From positions 12,285,294 through 12,349,293 of the forward strand of contig JALMQS010000070.1 in the NCBI GenBank assembly GCA_024734495.1: DNA of 64,000 nucleotides, written 5' to 3'. The stretch comes from Forficula auricularia. Taxonomy: Eukaryota > Arthropoda > Insecta > Dermaptera > Forficulidae. A program made the translations under genes and the position numbers. This document shows positions 63,171 through 64,000 of the stretch, in pieces (positions within the stretch are counted from its first letter, which is position 1; each line of letters starts with the position of its first letter). Below the pieces are notes generated by a model that was not told the DNA's origin, did not search any database, and saw only the letters and a program-made list of their open reading frames with translations.

Positions 63171-64000
63171 GTTTGAGTCGATAATTCTCACAGATTGTTT
63201 TGAAATTGAATTTCGAAAGATATGTCGTCATAAAGATGAGTTTTTCGGAATTCGCGACATTCAGTTGTTTTCTTAATATAATTGATATATTAGAAAATAA
63301 AGTAATTTTCAAATGGAATTGAATAACTGTTAGATGATATTGTTCACTTGTTTGATAAAAAATATTTAGCACTCCCCAAAGCTATCTAGAACAAATGTAC
63401 TCCTCATTTACTCTAGTGTTAAATACATATCTCAAAAATATATGTAAATGACTAGTACAGTCACCATCCACCACCAGAGGTCTCTACTGTAGATTAGTGT
63501 TAACTTAGGAACATATTTGAAAGGGAAGTGTCACTTGTTATTTTTACTCCAATAGACAAACAACTTGTAATTTAATTATCCCTTTCAGGTTAGTTTCTTT
63601 ATTATAATAATTATCATTATTGTATTGTTTATAGTATAAATATGTATATTGTATTATCCCTTTCAGGCATAATAAAATCGGTTGTCAAAAATAATTTAGA
63701 TATAATTGAAATTTGAATTTCATTTGACGTGGCTTAATGTAATTCCTACCTTGTATCTGATTTATAGTTTTTAATAAATGAATATTTTATATCTCGTTAC
63801 TCAACGTATTGAAACTTTCTCATCACTGTCACAAAGTAACCAGGCAGCTTTACGGGATTTCAGTGTTTAATATATTATAAATCGTAAAGTACTTTATCTT
63901 TCTTAGCGAAAATCTAAAATTTATATATCGTATATATAAATTTGGAATGAACTTTCATTGGGGGCTTTTAATTATAAAATATATTTTTTTCTGGGATTTT
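63171..64000. other. AT-rich DNA, nothing recognised
   Basis: TATCCCTTTCAGG occurs twice (near 63578 and 63655) without a clear unit. No gene. Confidence 0.5.

Noticed and set aside
1..64000. Bacterial-style operons, ribosome binding sites or terminators
   Set aside because: All coding traces are eukaryotic transposon relics in AT-rich DNA. Such labels would be meaningless here.

Overview
This window looks like intergenic or intronic DNA from an AT-rich animal genome, most likely an arthropod and probably an insect. I found no intact host gene. Evidence for a eukaryote: tRNA-derived SINEs with A and B boxes, an RTE-type LINE 3' end, Helitron termini, mariner, pogo/Tigger and hAT transposase relics, Harbinger-like and TTAA MITEs, (AT)n microsatellites and long foldback palindromes. 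Nearly every short ORF is chance or a transposon relic. A 100-N assembly gap sits at 39474-39573.

Layout. 1-9.4 kb: a hammerhead-like foldback element, a MITE with an 8-bp target duplication, two tandem Helitron-like units, an AACCGACTTC-family repeat, an RTE relic, an inverted SINE pair and a TTAA element. 10-17.1 kb: a candidate 2.5-kb solo LTR between two (AT)n tracts, a pogo-like relic with repeated GTGCAAGAGTGCGC boxes, a foldback element, and six tandem ~174-bp units that each carry a 58-nt exon-like segment between splice-site-like signals. 17.4-25.2 kb: a TA-flanked element, AACCGACTTC repeat, tandem repeats, a palindromic mariner-like MITE with a TTAA MITE nested in it, two more TTAA MITEs, and a foldback. 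25-33 kb: C-rich tract, tandem repeats, a THAP-like exon fragment, two SINEs, and a 2.25-kb near-perfect palindrome. 33-43 kb: paired Harbinger-like MITEs, SINEs, hAT relics, a Helitron, nested hAT elements and a truncated mariner transposase. 43-64 kb: SINEs, more foldbacks, a 69-bp minisatellite, a segmental duplicate of the 7.8-9.1 kb region, AACCGACTTC repeats, a Tigger-like deletion derivative, a second RTE relic and a hexamer-filled hAT-like MITE.

The most interesting signal is a structural motif rather than a gene. At least fifteen sites, mostly in foldback-element arms, share CTGANGA, one extra base, a self-complementary stem whose sequence differs between families, then GAA(A)C. This is the order of a hammerhead ribozyme catalytic core, and several copies add a very short stem III, a GUC and possible stem I pairing. 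Two host elements have 15- and 18-bp target duplications, pointing to a retroelement such as a Penelope-like element or retrozyme. The second striking signal is the tandem mini-exon array at 16.1-17.1 kb. The third is a ~45-48-bp mobile unit present as three copies with 7-12-bp target duplications.

All boundaries come from reading by eye. Family names rest on terminal motifs, target duplications and short protein signatures, not on database searches.
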